DNA of 64,000 nt from NCBI GenBank assembly GCA_028671895.1, contig JAPMAC010000207.1:6324001-6388000 (forward strand), written 5' to 3'. Under the pieces are notes generated by a model that was given only the letters and a program-made list of their open reading frames with translations, had not been told where the DNA came from and searched no databases. The stretch comes from Oenanthe sinensis. Lineage: Eukaryota > Streptophyta > Magnoliopsida > Apiales > Apiaceae. The translations under genes were made by a program, and so were the position numbers. Below, piece by piece: positions 35,343-47,190 of the stretch (position 1 is its first letter; each line of letters starts with the position of its first letter).

Positions 35343-36989
35343 TATTAAGTCCCGAAGTAGCGTAAAAGGGGGGGTTGAATACGATACTCACTAAATTAAA
35401 AATTCTTTCGAATCTTTTGCGGATAAATAATTTAGAGTTCGGTTAGTATTTTGAGTTCTTGTAGTGTTTAGGAGGCTGGCTTACTAAATTTCTATTTTTA
35501 TGAATAAACAATAAAGTTCTAGAAAATTAGCAAATAATTAAATGAGACAGCTTTCGGGGAATATAACTTTTGTATATAATCCCTGAGGATGCTACACCCA
35601 GTTAAAAATATAACTGGCTCTCAAAGAACAAATTAGTTCTTTGCTTCTACAAAGAGATATGACTGATTCCTATTACCATGTATAGATCTGTGAATGAACA
35701 AAAAGGAAATCAATCTAATGGAGAGTGTTTTATAATAGCCCTATAAATTTACAACATAATGAATTAGCTAGATTATAAAACTCCGGTGAAGAAGGTATGT
35801 GTATAGCTTTGTATCTCTTCTTCTCCGGCTTCTGTCTCTCTCTGTAACTCTTAGTTTCTGTGTATTTATTTTTTACACACATACATACATCCGAAATGAA
35901 TTAAATTTATTTGTTTATATAGTGTAGGCTTTACAATAATTGAGCTGCTGTTGTGAGTGTCGAATTCTTCTCCCCTGTATGTTGACTTGAGTTGACTTTG
36001 AGAAACCCGTTGATATTTTCAAGGTATCGAATATTGTTTCCATATATTGAACACTTAAAAAATATTCCATGTGTCGAATTCCTTAGTCACATGTAATTGC
36101 CTTAGTCACAAATAGGTGGGTGTCGATTCCAAGTCCTAGTACAACTAGGTGTCGATTTTACTCCCTTTATACATGCCTTGTGATTTAAATTCTATGTGTT
36201 GAATTCATTAGTCACATAAAAAGGGGGTGTCAAATTCTTGTCCTTGTGAATATAAATCACATTCTCTCAAAGAATTTCTAGGTGTCGAGTTTAATTTGAC
36301 TTGGTCAATGCTCTACTTCATAGATGTAATTACCATTATCTTTCGTGTTGACGTTTAGTGCACTGGTCTGGTTCATAAATGATTAACACTGATCCTGATT
36401 TTCACATCTCATTTAATTCAAATGACAAGAGTGTTGCAGTTCTTTATTGCTTTGAACACTGATTATAAATAAACACTGTACTTTCACTAGAATCTTTTCT
36501 AGTACTTAGACAACATCTTCATTACTACTACAATCTGGAATACTTCATTATCTGTTCTTCACTGACGCTTGAACATATAAATGAACTTCTTTCAGTGAGT
36601 ATAACTTCAAGACTGCAACTGTCTTCTTTAACCTTTGTCTTTACCATGTCTTCAATTCTTCTAGATTCCTATGCTTTGAACACTGTCTATCTTCAATCAA
36701 TGCCTTTACACTGAAATCTTCTAGTGGCACTTCTATACAGAATCTTTAACACTTCTGAAACCCCTAAAGTCTTTAACCATTATTCTTCACTGAGGCATGA
36801 ACATGTAAATGAACTTCTTTCAGTGACCTGTAGTAGACTTCAAAAATTCTTCTAATGTATTGATTCACTGTATTTGCCTTGTCTTCATTTCTTCCTGATT
36901 TCTATGTAGGCGTAGTATTATTAACCTGTCTTGTTCTAGTGTTGAGTTTTCACAATTACTATTCATGCAGCTTCGTAATCTCACCAACA
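35343..36989 (-). repeat. E5 5' LTR (1647 bp)
   Basis: Matches the left LTR throughout with scattered substitutions; the first TG is mutated to TA (35343). A 192-bp segment present on the left (24529-24720) is missing here at 36304-36308, precisely between two GTCAA copies, a short-homology deletion. Ends CTCACCAACA before the right GGTCA. Confidence 0.93.
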
Positions 36990-39150
36990 GGTCAGTACTT
37001 ACCAACAAAGTTGGTACCAACAACCATAGTTGAAGGAAGACAAATTCCTAAATATTACACTTTTAAGTACAAAAAAGAGTGGACTACTGAAGAAAGACTG
37101 GAAGTTCTCATGGATGCAAAGGTAAAAAATATCTTACACAACAGTTTGGATTCTATAATGTCTAACAGAGTAATTACTTCTAAAATTTTAAAGGAAATAT
37201 AAGATGCACTGGAGGTTCAATGTCAAGGAACCAAGGAGATAAAAAACAATGGAAGATTAATTCTAATTCAGGAGTATGAATTTTTTGAGGCAAAACACAA
37301 TGAATTTCTAACTGATACATATGACAGATTTCTCACTCTATTGAATGACTTGGCTTTGGTTGATATGGTGTATGAGAATGAGGACTCCAACACAAAGTTT
37401 TTAAGGGCTCTACCTAAAGAATGTAACTTGCAAACATCCTTGATAAGAGATAGAGAAGACCTGGAAGATATGACTCTAGATGAAGTATATGGAAAGCTAA
37501 AAACTCATGACTTGGAGTTACAACAAAGGAAGAACAGAAAATGTGGTAAGGCAAAGACAGTTGCATTAAATGTGGAGACAAAAACTGTGAAAACTAAGGA
37601 ACAAATTCCTATAGTCTCTAAAGGAAAGTAAAAACTGTGAAAGTAAAGGAAAGCAGTGAATCAGAGTTTGAAGCAAACTCTGATGAAGACTCTGATAATG
37701 AATCCACAGACTCTGACATGATGGAAATGATTGCTATTTTTTTCAAGGGCTTCAAAAAGATGAAGTACAGGAATTTCAGAAATCAGGGCAATATTCAGAA
37801 AAGGTCTGGTAATTCTGAGAACAAAGAAAATTTCAGGAAGGGAGAAGACAGAGAAGGGAAGTCAAAAACACTTGACAAATCAAAAGTCTAGTGTTACATG
37901 TGTAACAAGATGGGGCACTATGCAACTGAGTACATGAGCAAGGAAGTTGGAAAGGCACTCATAACATCCAAGAAAGATTGGATGGACTCCTCAGACTCTG
38001 ATGAGGAAGTGAACTATGCTCTCAAGGCAAACTCTAAGACTCCCACTACAAACTCTGATAAGGTACAGATTCAAACTTCAGCATAGACACTGATAATATC
38101 TATGAATTAAAATCATTTCTTAGAACCATGCATGTCAGTTTTAAGACTCAATCTCTTAAGAATGAAAGATTAAAATCTGAAATTCAAAAATTATCTGTTA
38201 AGAATGATTTTATTGATTTTGAACTTGTGCACATGACAAATATTAAGAAAGATTGTGAAAGGGCTATACATATAAAAACTTAGTTAGAAACCAAGTGACT
38301 TATCTAAAAACTGAATTAGCCAAAGAAAGGGAAACCTTCAGAGTCTGGACAAGCTCTGGTGAAAAGGTTCAGGATATTTTAACAGACAAAAACTGGACAT
38401 CTGCTTTAGGTTATGAGTCTGATAGTGAAAAGAGGAATACAATTCCTAAGACACACACAAGAGTTAATGAACATTTGATTAAGCCTATGAACTTTGTTAG
38501 AGCTAGTAATAAAATATAAATTTCTTATAAAGGTTCTAACACCTCCAAAAACAAAGAAAGTAATGTGTCAAAAGATAAACCAATAAATATTGGTTTGCCT
38601 TATCAGAAACAGTTTAAAGAAAAGATGAAGTCTGTAATCAACAAGAATAAGCCGAAAAGAGTGAAAAGAAATAGGGATGAAAAGGTATGAAAATCTAAGG
38701 AAATAGATTATAAGAATATTCCTGATTCACCTAGAAAGACATGTTTCACTTGTGGTAATTTTAATCATCTTGCTATTGACTGCAGGCAGAATAAAAAGAA
38801 GGAACCTGAGAGACCTAAATCAGAAGTTAGAAAATAGACTAAATATAGGCCATAAAATCCTTCTTTTCATTATGGTAGCTTATGGCATTCTATTTACACT
38901 TGTAAAGAATATCATAGTCTGTATTTTAGCTATTATGAACTTTTGCCTCATTTGAATAAAACTCATATTTCCTCTATATATGCTGTAAAATAAAAGTATG
39001 TTATAAAAGCTAATAGAAGAAAACCAAACTCTGAAAATGCAAACTCTGTTAACTTAAACTCTGATAAAGTTACTTCTACTACAAAAGTTAACAATGTTAA
39101 AAAGAAAGGATCCAAACTTGTTTGGTTCCTCAAAACTTCTAATTAAGTTA
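36990..39150 (+). pseudogene. gag: E3 gag, 3' segment
   Basis: Resumes after the right GGTCA and follows E1 gag to its end. Stops or frame changes occur near 37201, 37629, 37889, 38084 and 38517. The first zinc knuckle has lost its last ligand (CYMCNKMGHYATEYMS, Tyr for Cys, about 37895-37940). A second cluster CFTCGNFNHLAIDC survives at about 38742-38785. Asn-Ser-Asp tracts coded by AACTCTGAT occur at 37672-37700 and 38040-38060, and again near 39028-39065. Ends with a TAA at about 39143-39145 as in E1. Confidence 0.85.
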
Positions 39151-39162
39151 TAAATATGATTG

Positions 39163-39283
39163 CAGGGAAACAGGAAAAACAACCTAATGATTGATAGTGG
39201 ATGTTCTGCACACATGACAAGAAATAAATCCCTTCTTTAAGAGTTTGAAGAGAAGGGTGACCCAGAAGTATCTTATGAAGATG
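39163..39283 (+). pseudogene. pol: E3 pol start: protease fragment
   Basis: Opens at TTGCAGGGAAACAGG, as E1 does, in a different frame from the gag stop; contains the aspartic-protease motif MIDSGCSAHMTRNKSLL and then a stop. The E6 LTR interrupts it at 39284. The spacing from gag stop to this junction is two bases longer than in E1. Confidence 0.82.
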
Positions 39284-40527
39284 TGTTAGGTCCTAAATAA
39301 TCATAGAAGGGGGTTTGAATATGATGTTGGTAGATTTTCACTTTTAAATGCGAATTAAGTGTATGTGTTCTTAAGATATAAAAATGGAAGTTATTGAAAC
39401 ACAGTGATTCGGGGAAATAAAGATATATTATTAAATCCCTGAGGTGTTACACTTCTAATCAAGAGATTAGCTTCAATGGGTTCAAACAATTTTACATCAA
39501 GAATACCGTTGAGTATATTTAATGTGGCTTCCTGTCTGTTTGTCTTGAATGTAGAAGATGAATGAATGAATTTGTCTGTATTGATTTCACCCATATATGT
39601 TCTGTAGTCTTTGATTTTACAATTTCACCAAGTCATTTCTTGCGCCTGTAAGAGTGTGAGTGGTGTATAGATTCCACAAGAAGGTTTGTTGCACTCATAG
39701 ACTTTTATTGCGCCTAAGCAGTTAGTTTGTTGCGCCTCTACATCCATTTCCTTGTATAGGCGTCACCACTGCCTTAGAATATTTACTGAAAGCTTCTTTG
39801 TGCCTCTCGTCAAGGTTTGTTGCGCCTATACTCTTATTCCTTTGTATAGGCGCCACAAAACCTTCATTTAAACTTTTTTTGCGTCTAGGACAAGTTTAGT
39901 TGCGCATATACACTTGTTTCCTTGTATCGGTGCCATAAATACCTTTTCCTTGCGCCTTGGTTATTTTGTTGCGCCTCATAAAAGGTTTCAATTATGTAGG
40001 AACTACCAAATTTAGTAATACTTGCCTTGAACAATTTCTTGAAATTCTTGAAGTATTTATCACTTGGTTTTAACTCTTTTGGCTTGATCAACTGATTTTC
40101 TTCTGATAAATCAACGTAGTACTCTTTCTGTTGTGTTGAAGCTTAGTGCACTGGTCTGGTTCACAAACGACTAACACTGAATTGAATTCCCTTGACTTCT
40201 TTTATGTTTCAGTTGATTAACCTTGACCGGTGAATTGCTTCTTATCACAAAAATCCTCTAGCACCTATACTTAAATAATTATAGTGTCTTTAATATGAAA
40301 TCTTTTGAACTCTTATTTTTTGCTGAGGCCTGAACATATTAATGAACTTCTATCACTGACGTTCAGTAAGCCATTCATCTTGAATGCTCTATAATGATGT
40401 ATGTATGATTCCTGTTTACATGTCCTTCTGGATTCCTGTGTTGCATATTAGTATTATTTGACTATATTTATTTCTTAGCTGAGTTATCGATACCACTATT
40501 ACGTGTTACGTTACATTATGATTTACA
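39284..40527 (-). repeat. E6 3' LTR (1244 bp)
   Basis: Starts TGTTAGGTCCTAAATAATC, ends TATGATTTACA before the polypurine tract. Contains AGAAGGGGGTTTGAATATGA near its start. Its right half resembles the E5 LTR (CACTGGTCTGGTTCACAAAC at about 40150; GAGTTATC near the end), but the motif-rich part uses TTGCGCC instead of GTGTCGA. Confidence 0.9.
39640..39985 (-). repeat. TTGCGCC inverted-repeat cluster in E6 LTR
   Basis: Repeated TTGCGCCT...GTATAGGCG(C/T) pairs. The clearest is a perfect 10-bp stem GCGCCTATAC (39822-39831) with GTATAGGCGC (39844-39853), a 12-base gap between. Weaker relatives lie at about 39728-39765 and 39900-39935. Could fold as hairpins in RNA or single-stranded cDNA. Confidence 0.85.
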
Positions 40528-40541
40528 ATCTCCCCCTATTT
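40528..40541 (-). other. E6 polypurine tract
   Basis: Minus strand AAATAGGGGGAGAT next to the 3' LTR start. Confidence 0.88.
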
Positions 40542-40720
40542 GGTTGTTAGAGTTCGACAAGAAAATCTTGTGAGATGATAACTCAACTGATACTTACAAG
40601 AAAAAGTAAAGTGCAGAAAGACAGGAAATAATATTAATTACATTCTGGATTGGATTATACATTTCCAGATTTCTTTACAAGTACAAGAGAAGTTTGTTCC
40701 TCTAGCCTGAACATAAATTT

Positions 40721-43700
40721 CTATGATCCTCTACTTGTTTGACTTGTATCTAGCTTCTTCTTTGATCTTATCTCGGAGTAATGTTGCCTTAGCTCTTCTT
40801 CCTTTTCTTCTAATCTTGCTTTTAGCAAATCCCTCGCTTCAACTTCAAGAGTGTTGACAGGAGGTGGATCTTTTAATTTTTTCAAAACTTCTGTGAGAAA
40901 TGCAGTTAAATTTGTCTTTGAGATAGACTCGAAGGCTAGTGATTGTCTTTTTGAAAACATGAACACCGTTATTCTTTTTGGAAAGCCTTTCACTCTGTTA
41001 GTGTCATGCATAGACTCTTCTGCTAATTTCTCCACCAGAACATCTTGTATGATCTTTAAAGCCTTCTTATCTGATTTGATAGTGGATCTTTTTACCATAG
41101 AAAAGACTTTTCTGATGATGTCAGAATTGTTCCTTTTCAGCTTTGAAAGTTCCTTTCTCTTATCCACTTCATCCTTCTTGTATAAGAAGTACTTTGTTCT
41201 ATTTGGTTTAGTTTAGATGCAAGGTTCAAAATCCTTAATAGTTTCAGGTTCTTCAGTGCCATCCTCCTTTCTAACATACACTGGATCCTGATAGTATCTG
41301 GTTGTCTCCACTAGATATCTTCCTAATGTTTTGATAGCTCTGTTAAACCTGAATGCATAGATCAACTCAGCAGCCTTAAGATCTTCTTCAGTTCTGTTCT
41401 TCTTGCTTCTGAGTCTTCCATCTACATACTGCATGAACATCACTTGGCTTGATTCCAGACCTTCATCAGACAAAGTTAGATTGTGTAAAGTTGTTGCTTT
41501 ATAGTACTTGACCACCGGAGGCTTCTCAAATGCTTCGACACCGATCTCAATAATCTTCTTCTCAATTAGATCTCTTAGTATCTCATTCAACTTATGTCCC
41601 CCAAAGATGACTTTCCTTTTCAGCACATAAAACTCCACTATATTCATTTTCTCAAAGCTCTTTGTCGACAAGATTCTCGATCCCAATGTTGTTGAATTGA
41701 TATACATCTTCCAACCGGATTTTAGTGCACTTACTGACACACTAGTTATTTCTTCTGATAGAGCAACATAGAACTCATGAACATCTTGAAATTTTTCCCT
41801 TATGATTCTGAATAGGTCAAGGACTTCTCTGTCTTTGTTCTTGCTTAGAGTTAGATCTTTCTTTTCCAACAAACTCCTTGCTTCATCCCATTCAGGGCCA
41901 ACTTTTGTTTCAATGTCCTTGATTCTATTTCTTCTTTCGATTGCATGTGTAACTCTTTTCCAATTTCTCTTTATTAACTCCTAAGCTTGAGTTACATCTT
42001 GAGTAACAACTTCATCCACACCAACTAGAAGACATTCATTATCAAATGCATACTCCTCGGAAAATTCCTCTTCGACATTAATACCTGCAGCCTTTGAGGT
42101 CTCCTCTATATCATTCTCAGTAGGAATATCCATTGGCACATAGGGTTCAAAGATTTCACCTTTCTCCAGTTTCCTTGCTCCAGGCCTGTAAAAGATATCC
42201 GTCTCTTCCTGAGTTGTATATTCCATTATCATTTCAGCTTCAACTTTTTCTTGCTCTCTTCTGTCCCCCTCAGTTGGGTTATCCTCCCTTTTGACCAGCG
42301 TTATCTGAGCTGTAGAAGTTGATTGTTGAGTAGTAGGAGTTTTCTGAGCTAGCAGCTATTATACCAAATCTTTAAGTTCTTTGATTGCATTTCGCTACTG
42401 CTCTTGCACTTCCAAGATCCTCCATAGAGAATAATGAATTTCAGTGACTTGGTCCTCCAAATTTAGAATCCTTTGGTTGTGTGTTGTGTTTTCATTATGT
42501 GGGGGTGTTTATTTGGTCAGTGGGTGTCTCACCGCTCACCGTTACCGTTTGTTCTCGTCCCTCAACACTCACACTCGGCTAATCAGGGTAAGGGAAGCGA
42601 AGATCACTCAGGTTAACTGTATCACTCATCTCATTAAAAGCATCCTGATCTTCTGTACCTGCATGTCAATCCCTATCCCTTCTATGGGTAGGTTGCCTCT
42701 TCGTCTGACCGCTTTGGGTGGGGAGAACTCCTTTTTCAGAAACTGGGGGAATTAGACCTAGTGTGGTCACCACTATGGATTCTATAATGATTGGCAGAGT
42801 TGAAGAATCTGTGATGCCAGCTGAAGGTACTGAAAGCCTTACCTACTCAGAGGCACACTGAACAGGTTCTACTACCGAAGCAGCAGATACTCTATGTATA
42901 GAGTCCACATCCCTTATATGGGTGTGTTGTCCCTCCACCAAACCTGAAAAAGTGGGGAGGACCTCCTTTGAAGGAGCTGGATTTGTATATACCAGGGGGG
43001 TCACCACCTAAGGCAATGTAATGAGTGACAAATTAGAGCCTGTGGTGCCCCCAACTCCTATGAAGACAATTCCACTTGAAGTGGTGATGCTGCTGACGCA
43101 GCTACTCCATGAATGGACACTTCTTCCCTTTTAAAGGAGAGTTTCCTTTCTACTTCACCCAATAGGGGAGGGAAAACATCTTTACTAGGATCTGGAGATG
43201 TTAAATCTAGGGGGTCACCACATTTGACAATGTAATGAATGGTTCTTGAGAGTCAGTGATGCCCCCAACTATCTGTGAAGACAGGTTCTGAATTGGATTT
43301 ACCAAAATATTATTGGCTACTGAAGTAGCTAATTGTGTTCCCATCTCTGGTTCAGTTCCAATACCTTTCAGGAGTTAGTCAATTTCAGAATTGAAATCAT
43401 GAAGAAAAATAAAGGTCTCAGAGATTGGAGAATCAGGTTGTTGGCTCACAAATACCTTCGGTTTAAAATTCATTTTATGACGTTTTCGAGAAGGCAGAGC
43501 TATAGGGGATATTTCAATAAATTCCTGATTTGGTCGGGATACACTTCTATCATCTATATCAAGTGTTTTTTTTCTGGTTTTAGGAGAGATATGAAGTGTT
43601 TGTTGAACTCTGGCAGTGGTTAGAACTGGTTGGTTACCAAGTTCATTGCCAGCTTCAAAGGCCACTAAGGGCTCAAGTGTGTGCACTGTCGTTTGAGGCA

Positions 43701-44892
43701 CAAAAGTAGATATTGTGACAAATTCATCTTGAAAAAAGGCAGAAAATTCAAAATCCAGAAGTGTACCTTCTTCCATTTATTCATCAGAAAGGTTAGGAAT
43801 GTGCACATCGGTGTTCTGAGTCTCTTCCATAGCTACCTCTTCTGGTGCATTATCAGGGCTTTGCCTTTGTTGATCTTGTTCAGGATCTGGTTCTTGTTCA
43901 TTGTCTGAACCAACTTCATCCATGCTTTCATCCTCTTTTTTTTATCCTTGTTCTTCTTCTTGTGATGCTTCATCTATTCTAGAGTCATCTCTTTGCACAT
44001 CTGATGTTTCAGCTTCAATCTCCTCTTGAGAGGCTGCTTCTTCTGAATCTCTATTTGCTGACTCATCAGTTTGAGATACATGATCTTCTTCTTCAGCCTG
44101 TCTAAGAAGAGAAAAGTAATCTCGAATAGAATTATTCATTGGAGTAGGAGTAAACCTGTTTGGGTAATCATCTTCATGTTGTAGCAATAAGATTGTTTTG
44201 AACTGAAGATAGGGTGATTCTTCCAAAGGACTATTCTGAAATGATTGAATTTAATCAGCATTCAGTTTATTGTTCAACACCAATTGCAAAAATCTTGGAT
44301 ATAGACAGAAATTCTCCATTTTTGCTTGGTTCTTCAAGATTTCAGCCATGTTCAATCTTCCAAAGTTGAGCCTGACATCCGAAGCCACTGCATAAGCTAT
44401 CACCTTGTTAAACTGTGTAATCCCGTGGAAACCACCTGTCTCCAGTGCAAAACCATGAGATAAGATATTGAAGAACAAGTTACACTCCTTGGGCATATGA
44501 TGCTTGTAGATCTTCTTAGGGAGATTGTTGTTTTCCCTTGTACAGTGCAGCCACATGAAGAAGTTGTTTAAATCTGTTTGAGATGGTTCATCTTCAAAGT
44601 TTTTAGTTGTCAAATAAAGTGCCTGATTTATGTCATTTTCTATTATTCACACTTTTTGTCACTGAATTGAACAAGTGAAAGCTGGTATGTCATCTGCAGA
44701 TGTGTCTTTAGAAGACCTGTACGCCTGTCTAAGAAGATTTTGATTCAAAGGCACATTAGTAGTTAGTGCATAACGGACCATGGAACTTTCATTTAAAAAC
44801 CGGGCTCATTTTCCTAAATCACCTGCTTTAGTCCAGTGATCTACTAAAATAGATAAATAATTAGTCTTTTTAATCACAAAATGACCTGCCAT
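40721..44892 (-). pseudogene. E6 extra ORF after pol, interrupted
   Basis: ATG at 44890-44892 opens a protein beginning MAGHFVIKKTNYLSILVDHW. The N-terminal domain (44613-44251) has MPKECNLFF ... GFHGITQFNK ... LNFGRLNMAEIL ... YPRFLQLVLN, which aligns by pattern with the E4 extra protein (KEWS-FF, FDAIT, NLGSLLLNEI, YARF). An acidic, Glu/Asp-rich stretch follows (44226-43942). The C-terminal half (42232-40721) is one frame with TAG at 41981 and TAA at 41213, helical and Lys/Glu-rich. The middle (43375-42232) has frame changes. No membrane span or signal peptide. The product is unknown; this copy is dead. Confidence 0.68.
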
Positions 44893-46213
44893 TTTATCAA
44901 AGTGAAAGGTAATTTTAACGAATTAAAACTAATAATTAAAGTCAAATTAATTTAGTAAATTATGAACTAAACCCTAATTTTAAAATTACTTGGATTGACT
45001 TGAAGTTAATATATGATGAACTCCTAGTAATTTTAAGGACACAACTAATTTTAGTTTTAATATTTAATAGATTAAAACTATGAGCACTCTAAGTCAAACA
45101 GTTCAAAATATTAAGAAAATGCTAATTTTAAAACCTCAACCAAAATTGATGAGACCATTTGCAAATGAAAGATACGATTGTGGGTTTCACAAAACTGGTT
45201 TTAAATTTAAAATCGGACAAAAATTGCTTGTAAAAGTTCGATTAAAAAAGTAGATCTTAGTTGCGCCTGAAATGATGTAAGTACTGTGTATGTATATGAG
45301 AATCGCAACAAAATAATGAAAATGAAATGTGCAAGTACAAGACACAGAAATATATTGGCACTACTAAAACAGAAATAAAATGATTAAGGACGTTTGTTGA
45401 GCCTACATAGTATTTACACTTTGATGGCGCCACAAACCTCATTAGCGCAACATAAGATTAAGTCATTTTGTTGCGTCTACACAGTGAGTACATTGTGGTG
45501 GCGCCAAAAAATGGCTTATCGCAACAAAATTACTTAATTTTGTTTAAGTGTTTCGTTGCGCCTGTAAAGTGTAATCACTGTATGGGCGCAACAAAACTCT
45601 TAGCGCAACAAAATTTCACTAAGTGTTGGCCTCTTTTGTTGCGCCTACACAGTCGTTCCCCTGTGTGGCGCAACAAAAATAAGTGGCGCAACAAAATCAC
45701 TTGGTGAATTTTGTTATTCCACAAATTTTTTTGTTAATTAAAATATAATTATATTTATGTGAATAATTCGAAACAAATTAGCAATAAAATAATTATTCAC
45801 TAATACAAATATATCATGAATTATTAATAATTTATAAGAATAATAATAAATTGTTATAATTATAAATATTTATAATCTATACTACATTTTAATATTAACA
45901 ATTATGGCCTTTAAAATATTAACTATAATACGGTCCATATTTATTAAAACTCACAAAATATTAATTAATAATAATAACATTAATTGTTAAAATTATCAAA
46001 ATAAATAAATTTATGCTTCTTAATATTTTACTTTTATTTTAAATATGAGAACAAATATAAATATTCATCCTTTCTATTTAAAATAATTTTAAATAATATT
46101 TAAATAAATAAGTGCTAAGAATTTATTATTTAAATACAAGCACTTAAATATTTTCTAAGATCAAAATGAAATAAATACCATATTAATAAAATTAGCAGGC
46201 ATGCATAAGGTAT
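44893..46213 (-). other. E6 spacer upstream of the extra ORF
   Basis: About 1.3 kb, AT-rich, without a reading frame. It holds the hairpin array at 45250-45715 and corresponds to the pol-to-extra-ORF spacer of E4. From 45720 to the G1 edge it is over three quarters A/T by eye, with no other structure noticed. Confidence 0.6.
45250..45715. repeat. Hairpin array of GGCGCAACAAAA units
   Basis: Four units of roughly 90-110 bp, each pairing (T)TTGTTGCGCCTACAC with GTGTGGGCGCAACAAAA and followed by a spare TAGCGCAACAAAA. The best hairpin pairs 45634-45652 with 45661-45678 across an 8-base loop, with a 12-bp TTTTGTTGCGCC stem plus six further pairs and one bulge. The same word clusters in the E6 LTR. 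Confidence 0.88.
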
Positions 46214-46679
46214 TGTTATGGAACAAAATCTAGGGTGTAGTTATTGCGATGTATGTCGGAGCTTATCGAGCTTTTATGGCTGCACTTGTGTTTCGTAGCT
46301 TGGTTCTGCCCTCACAAGATGCCTACGTATCTCAGTATTTGTTGAGAATCAAGCCAGACGTAGTTCTTGGAATGAGGGGTTAGACCCTTTATATAGACGT
46401 AGAGAGTCTAGGAATTAGAGTAGATTTAGGAACCTTGATTGGTAAGGTATTTCCTAGAAGGATTCTGGATCCTTTGTAGAAGCAGTTTCCATGTAGGAAT
46501 AGGTTTCCTTGTAGTTGGACATAATTAATTAGCTGTATATTTACCTAATTAATTAATTACGAATTTATTTGCTAATTAGGGTTTCAAGCCTCATTCAATG
46601 GGCCCCCCTTTTGGACCAAACTAGGTACAATTAATGCCACATTAATTGTGTCTTTAGGGCTTACTTTTAGCCCATATCA
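46214..46679 (-). repeat. G1 3' LTR (466 bp)
   Basis: TG at 46214, CA at 46678-46679; on the minus strand it begins TGATATGGGCTAAAAG after the polypurine tract. Contains TGCCTACGTATCTC and a TATATAAAG promoter box on the minus strand near 46390. Confidence 0.85.
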
Positions 46680-46693
46680 TTTGCCCCCCAACT
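46680..46693 (-). other. G1 polypurine tract
   Basis: Minus strand AGTTGGGGGGCAAA directly before the 3' LTR. Confidence 0.85.
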
Positions 46694-46804
46694 TCTGTAA
46701 AGTGTGCAATACTTTGCAGAAGTTAAGGTTTATGAATATGTCGTCGAGGTTCTCTTCTATTTATGAAGAATTTTTCACAATTCTTTTCTTGTACCCACAT
46801 GTAT

Positions 46805-47110
46805 TTTTCCTTAATTTCTAGGAGTTTTTCTCTAATTATAGAGAAATTTCCACAATTTACTGGCACCCACAGGTATTTTTCCTTAATTTTTAGGAATTTT
46901 TCTCTAATTATAGAGAATTTTCCACAATTTACTGGTACCCACAGGTATTTTTCCTTAATTTCTTGGAATTTTTCTCTAATTATAGAGAATTTTCCACAAT
47001 TTACTGGTACCCACAGGTATTTTTCTTTAATTTCTAGGAATTTTTCTCTTATTGTAGAGAATTTTACACAATTTACTGGTACCCACAGGTATTTTTCTAG
47101 GAATTTTCCT
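46805..47110. repeat. 72-bp tandem repeat, 4 copies, G1 3' UTR
   Basis: Units start at 46805, 46877, 46949 and 47021, spaced exactly 72 bp, then a broken fifth at 47093. Because 72 is a multiple of three, the plus strand shows a spurious repeating ORF. Each unit holds the palindromic CTCTAATTATAGAG. Confidence 0.93.
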
Positions 47111-47190
47111 ATATTTTTAGAAAATTTTCCATAATTTATTTGCCTTTTAAATCATTTTTAATGATTTTCTGGCATTTCTTCAGCATTATT

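Larger units (their letters stand above)
23561..36989 (-). mobile_element. E5: complete but decayed copia element, 13.4 kb
   Basis: Both LTRs (23561-25406 and 35343-36989), polypurine tract at the left inner edge, primer-binding site at the right inner edge and flanking GGTCA copies are present; this is the only complete element in the window. Minus orientation. Internal order right to left: gag region (unrecognisable), pol fragments (about 32540-29790), AT-rich spacer, decayed extra-ORF region. The LTR is related to that of E6 (shared CACTGGTCTGGTTCA, GGCATGAACAT-like and TGAACTTCTTTCA text) but carries a different private motif. Confidence 0.93.
22861..39283 (+). mobile_element. E3: copia element of the E1 coding family, plus strand, interrupted
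   Basis: 5' LTR (22861-23378), primer-binding site, gag start (23427-23560), then interrupted by E5 (23561-36989); gag resumes at 36990 and pol begins at about 39163, only to be cut by E6 at 39284. Inserted into the E2 reverse transcriptase after ATCAA (22856-22860). Its remaining pol and 3' LTR should lie right of the window. Gag is clearly homologous to E1 gag along its length, but the LTR is half the size and has a different U3. Confidence 0.88.
39284..46213 (-). mobile_element. E6: copia element, 3' part
   Basis: 3' LTR (39284-40527), polypurine tract, long decayed extra ORF (40721-44892), then a spacer with a hairpin array. G1 is inserted at 46214, so pol, gag and the 5' LTR should be beyond G1 and the right window edge. 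Inserted in the protease part of E3 after AGATG (39279-39283). Confidence 0.85.

Noticed and set aside
39600..40000. rRNA or tRNA fragment because of GCGCC-rich text
   Set aside because: The GC-rich words are parts of short inverted repeats; no cloverleaf or conserved rRNA strings.
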